Shown here piece after piece: positions 40,603 through 41,690 of a DNA stretch of 41,690 nucleotides. This DNA comes from Patescibacteria group bacterium. GTDB taxonomy: Bacteria; Patescibacteriota; WWE3; 0-14-0-20-40-13. The notes beneath the pieces were generated by a model. That model did no database searches and was not told where the DNA came from. It saw only the letters and a program-made list of their open reading frames with translations. Numbering within the stretch: the stretch's first letter is position 1; each line of letters begins with the position of its first letter. Made by a program: the position numbers and the translations under genes. The DNA is taken from assembly GCA_018896215.1 (NCBI GenBank), contig JAHINB010000004.1, positions 1 to 41,690 on the forward strand, in the 5' to 3' direction.

Positions 40603-40678
40603 GGGTTCGTGGCTCAGTTGGTAGAGCGTCCCGGTCACATCGGGAAGGTCGGGGGTTCAAATCCCTCCGAACCCACCA
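40603..40678 (+). tRNA. tRNA-Val (anticodon CAC), CCA encoded
   Basis: A full cloverleaf can be drawn: acceptor GGGTTCG (40603-40609)/CGAACCC (40668-40674); D stem GCTC/GAGC; anticodon stem TCCCG/CGGGA with loop GTCACAT, giving anticodon CAC at 40636-40638 after U33; variable AGGTC; T stem GGGGG/CCCTC with loop TTCAAAT; discriminator A (40675), the base expected for Val; CCA at 40676-40678. Asp (GTC) was considered but would break the anticodon stem and U33. Confidence 0.93.
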
Positions 40679-40680
40679 CT

Positions 40681-41690
40681 ATGTCAAAAAAGATCATCGT
40701 CTCCAACACAATTTACCAGCTTATTGGAAAGCTATTTACCACAGTAAGCACACTTCTTGTTACTGTTTTTATTACACGAAAGCTCGGCGCAGTAACTTTT
40801 GGAGAGTTTTCTATTGTTCTATCTTACATCACTCCGCTTTTTATCATCTGCGATTTTGGAGTTAACGCCATTGTGGCAAAGGAATTTGCTAAAGACAAAA
40901 ACGCCATTTATACCCACTTCAAAAGCGCTTTATTTTTACGAATTGTTATCTCGTGGGGTTTAATTGCTCTGGGTCTTTCCATTTTGCCTTTTACTCCATA
41001 TAGTTTGGTAGTCAAAACCTCTATTTTAATTGGGATGTTGCTTGTTTTTACTCAAGCAGTTTTTAACGGGTGCAACATTATTTTTCAGACTAACTCCTCG
41101 TACAAGTTTGCCACTTACGCTCAAATTATTTCTTCAGTACTTGCTGTTTTGCTGGTTTCTATTAGCATAAATTACCATCTCGGACTTTTATATATTGTGG
41201 GCTCTTTTGTTTTGGCTAACCTTTCTCTAGCGTTTATTTCTTACTATACCGTTAGAAAATATGTTACACCTCGAGCCAAGCTTGTTAATTTTAATTACTG
41301 GAAAAAAACACTTACAGACTCCTCTCCGTTAGGCTTAGCGCTAATTTTAAATACATTTATGGTAGCCTCCGACAGATTACTCCTTTCGTTTTTGGCAACT
41401 CCCACTGATGTTGGAATTTATTCTTTAGCCTATAAAATATTTGATGGAATCCTTGTTGTTCCAACATTTATGATGAATTCCGCTTATCCGTTTTTAGTAA
41501 AAAAATTGACCGCGTCTTCTGCTGATTTTAAATTAAGTTTGAATCGGTTAGTAAAAACCCTTTTTGGGTTGTCTATTTTAATCTCTGTTGTAATAATATT
41601 GTCGGGTAGATTTGCGATCTCTTTTATTTGGGGAATTGAAATGGTGTCGGCGTATTATCCATTAGCCGTATTAGTATCTGGATTGTTTAC
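40681..41690 (+). CDS. Polysaccharide/oligosaccharide flippase (Wzx-like), 5' part
   Basis: Runs off the right edge; 336 codons are present without a stop. ATG 40681 begins MSKKIIVSNTIYQLIGK, a typical start of Wzx/MATE-MOP flippases. Further marks are TVFITRKLGAVTFGEFS, a series of about eight hydrophobic helices, and the segment ASDRLLLSFLATPTDVGIYSLAYKI, which is common in lipid-linked O-unit flippases. It would move an undecaprenyl-linked sugar outward. MurJ (lipid II flippase) belongs to the same superfamily and cannot be ruled out, but the sequence looks closer to Wzx. The start codon is 2 nt after the tRNA CCA, so it is probably co-transcribed with the tRNA. Confidence 0.82.
   Translation, partial: MSKKIIVSNTIYQLIGKLFTTVSTLLVTVFITRKLGAVTFGEFSIVLSYITPLFIICDFGVNAIVAKEFAKDKNAIYTHFKSALFLRIVISWGLIALGLSILPFTPYSLVVKTSILIGMLLVFTQAVFNGCNIIFQTNSSYKFATYAQIISSVLAVLLVSISINYHLGLLYIVGSFVLANLSLAFISYYTVRKYVTPRAKLVNFNYWKKTLTDSSPLGLALILNTFMVASDRLLLSFLATPTDVGIYSLAYKIFDGILVVPTFMMNSAYPFLVKKLTASSADFKLSLNRLVKTLFGLSILISVVIILSGRFAISFIWGIEMVSAYYPLAVLVSGLF

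Noticed and set aside
40553-40660. Longer lepB frame reaching into the tRNA gene
   Set aside because: The extra residues are the complement of tRNA-Val and a spacer, have no SPase character, and a -10 box lies at 40560-40565 just before GTG 40552.
40603-40678. tRNA-Asp (GTC) reading
   Set aside because: Placing GTC as anticodon leaves no U at position 33 and breaks the TCCCG/CGGGA stem; CAC (Val) fits the full cloverleaf.

Overview
The window looks like chromosomal DNA from a low-GC bacterium with a very compact genome, most probably a member of the Candidate Phyla Radiation (Patescibacteria; a Microgenomates/Katanobacteria-like lineage would fit). This placement is inference. It rests on the tight gene packing with 1-25 nt overlaps, a eukaryotic/archaeal-type single-chain GlyRS tail, a divergent enolase, a MurF with an N-terminal membrane segment, a fused MurC-MurD-MurE protein and a tandem MurA pair. 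TGA is used as a normal stop codon (for example murB, murCDE, ftsZ), which argues against the UGA=Gly lineages.

Layout. Positions 1-5656 (+) hold the end of glyS, then rsmH, an ftsL-like gene, ftsI, a MurA-like gene that has lost its catalytic residues, and an intact murA. A terminator and a promoter separate this from a NYN-domain nuclease-like gene (5847-6359). Next come murB, a single 1330-aa murC-murD-murE fusion and ddl (6459-12611). On the opposite strand (12666-16634) lies a dedA-rmuC-alpha/beta hydrolase-murF operon, convergent with ddl. From 16730 (+) there is a signalling block (stand-alone CheY-like regulator, two small proteins, one membrane histidine kinase) that runs into sugar-phosphate mutase. 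It is followed by PEP synthase, enolase, phosphoglycerate mutase, a PfkB-family kinase and mraY, ending at 27055.

Positions 27056-31799 are an accessory insert inside the division/wall cluster: a zinc-ribbon membrane protein, a zinc-ribbon/TM/trypsin-like protease, an unknown 182-aa protein, a RhuM-Doc/Fic protein and a DinD homologue. A 125-bp direct repeat flanks the RhuM gene and a related palindrome sits just after mraY. The cluster then resumes (31800-39325) with ftsW, ftsA, ftsZ, a previously unlisted 38-aa membrane microprotein, ileS and rodA, followed by rplU, rpmA, lepB (-), a tRNA-Val(CAC) and a truncated polysaccharide flippase.

Together the genes cover UDP-MurNAc-pentapeptide synthesis up to lipid I (MurA, B, CDE, Ddl, MurF, MraY), SEDS/PBP polymerisation (FtsW, RodA, FtsI), Z-ring assembly (FtsA, FtsZ, FtsL-like), and lower glycolysis/gluconeogenesis that makes the PEP used by MurA. 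MurG, FtsQ, FtsK and MraZ are not seen here. Two regulatory themes stand out. One is a family of 13-nt GC-rich palindromes in gaps and gene 3' ends. The other is a set of genes whose -10 box ends exactly 7 nt before the start codon, which predicts leaderless mRNAs.
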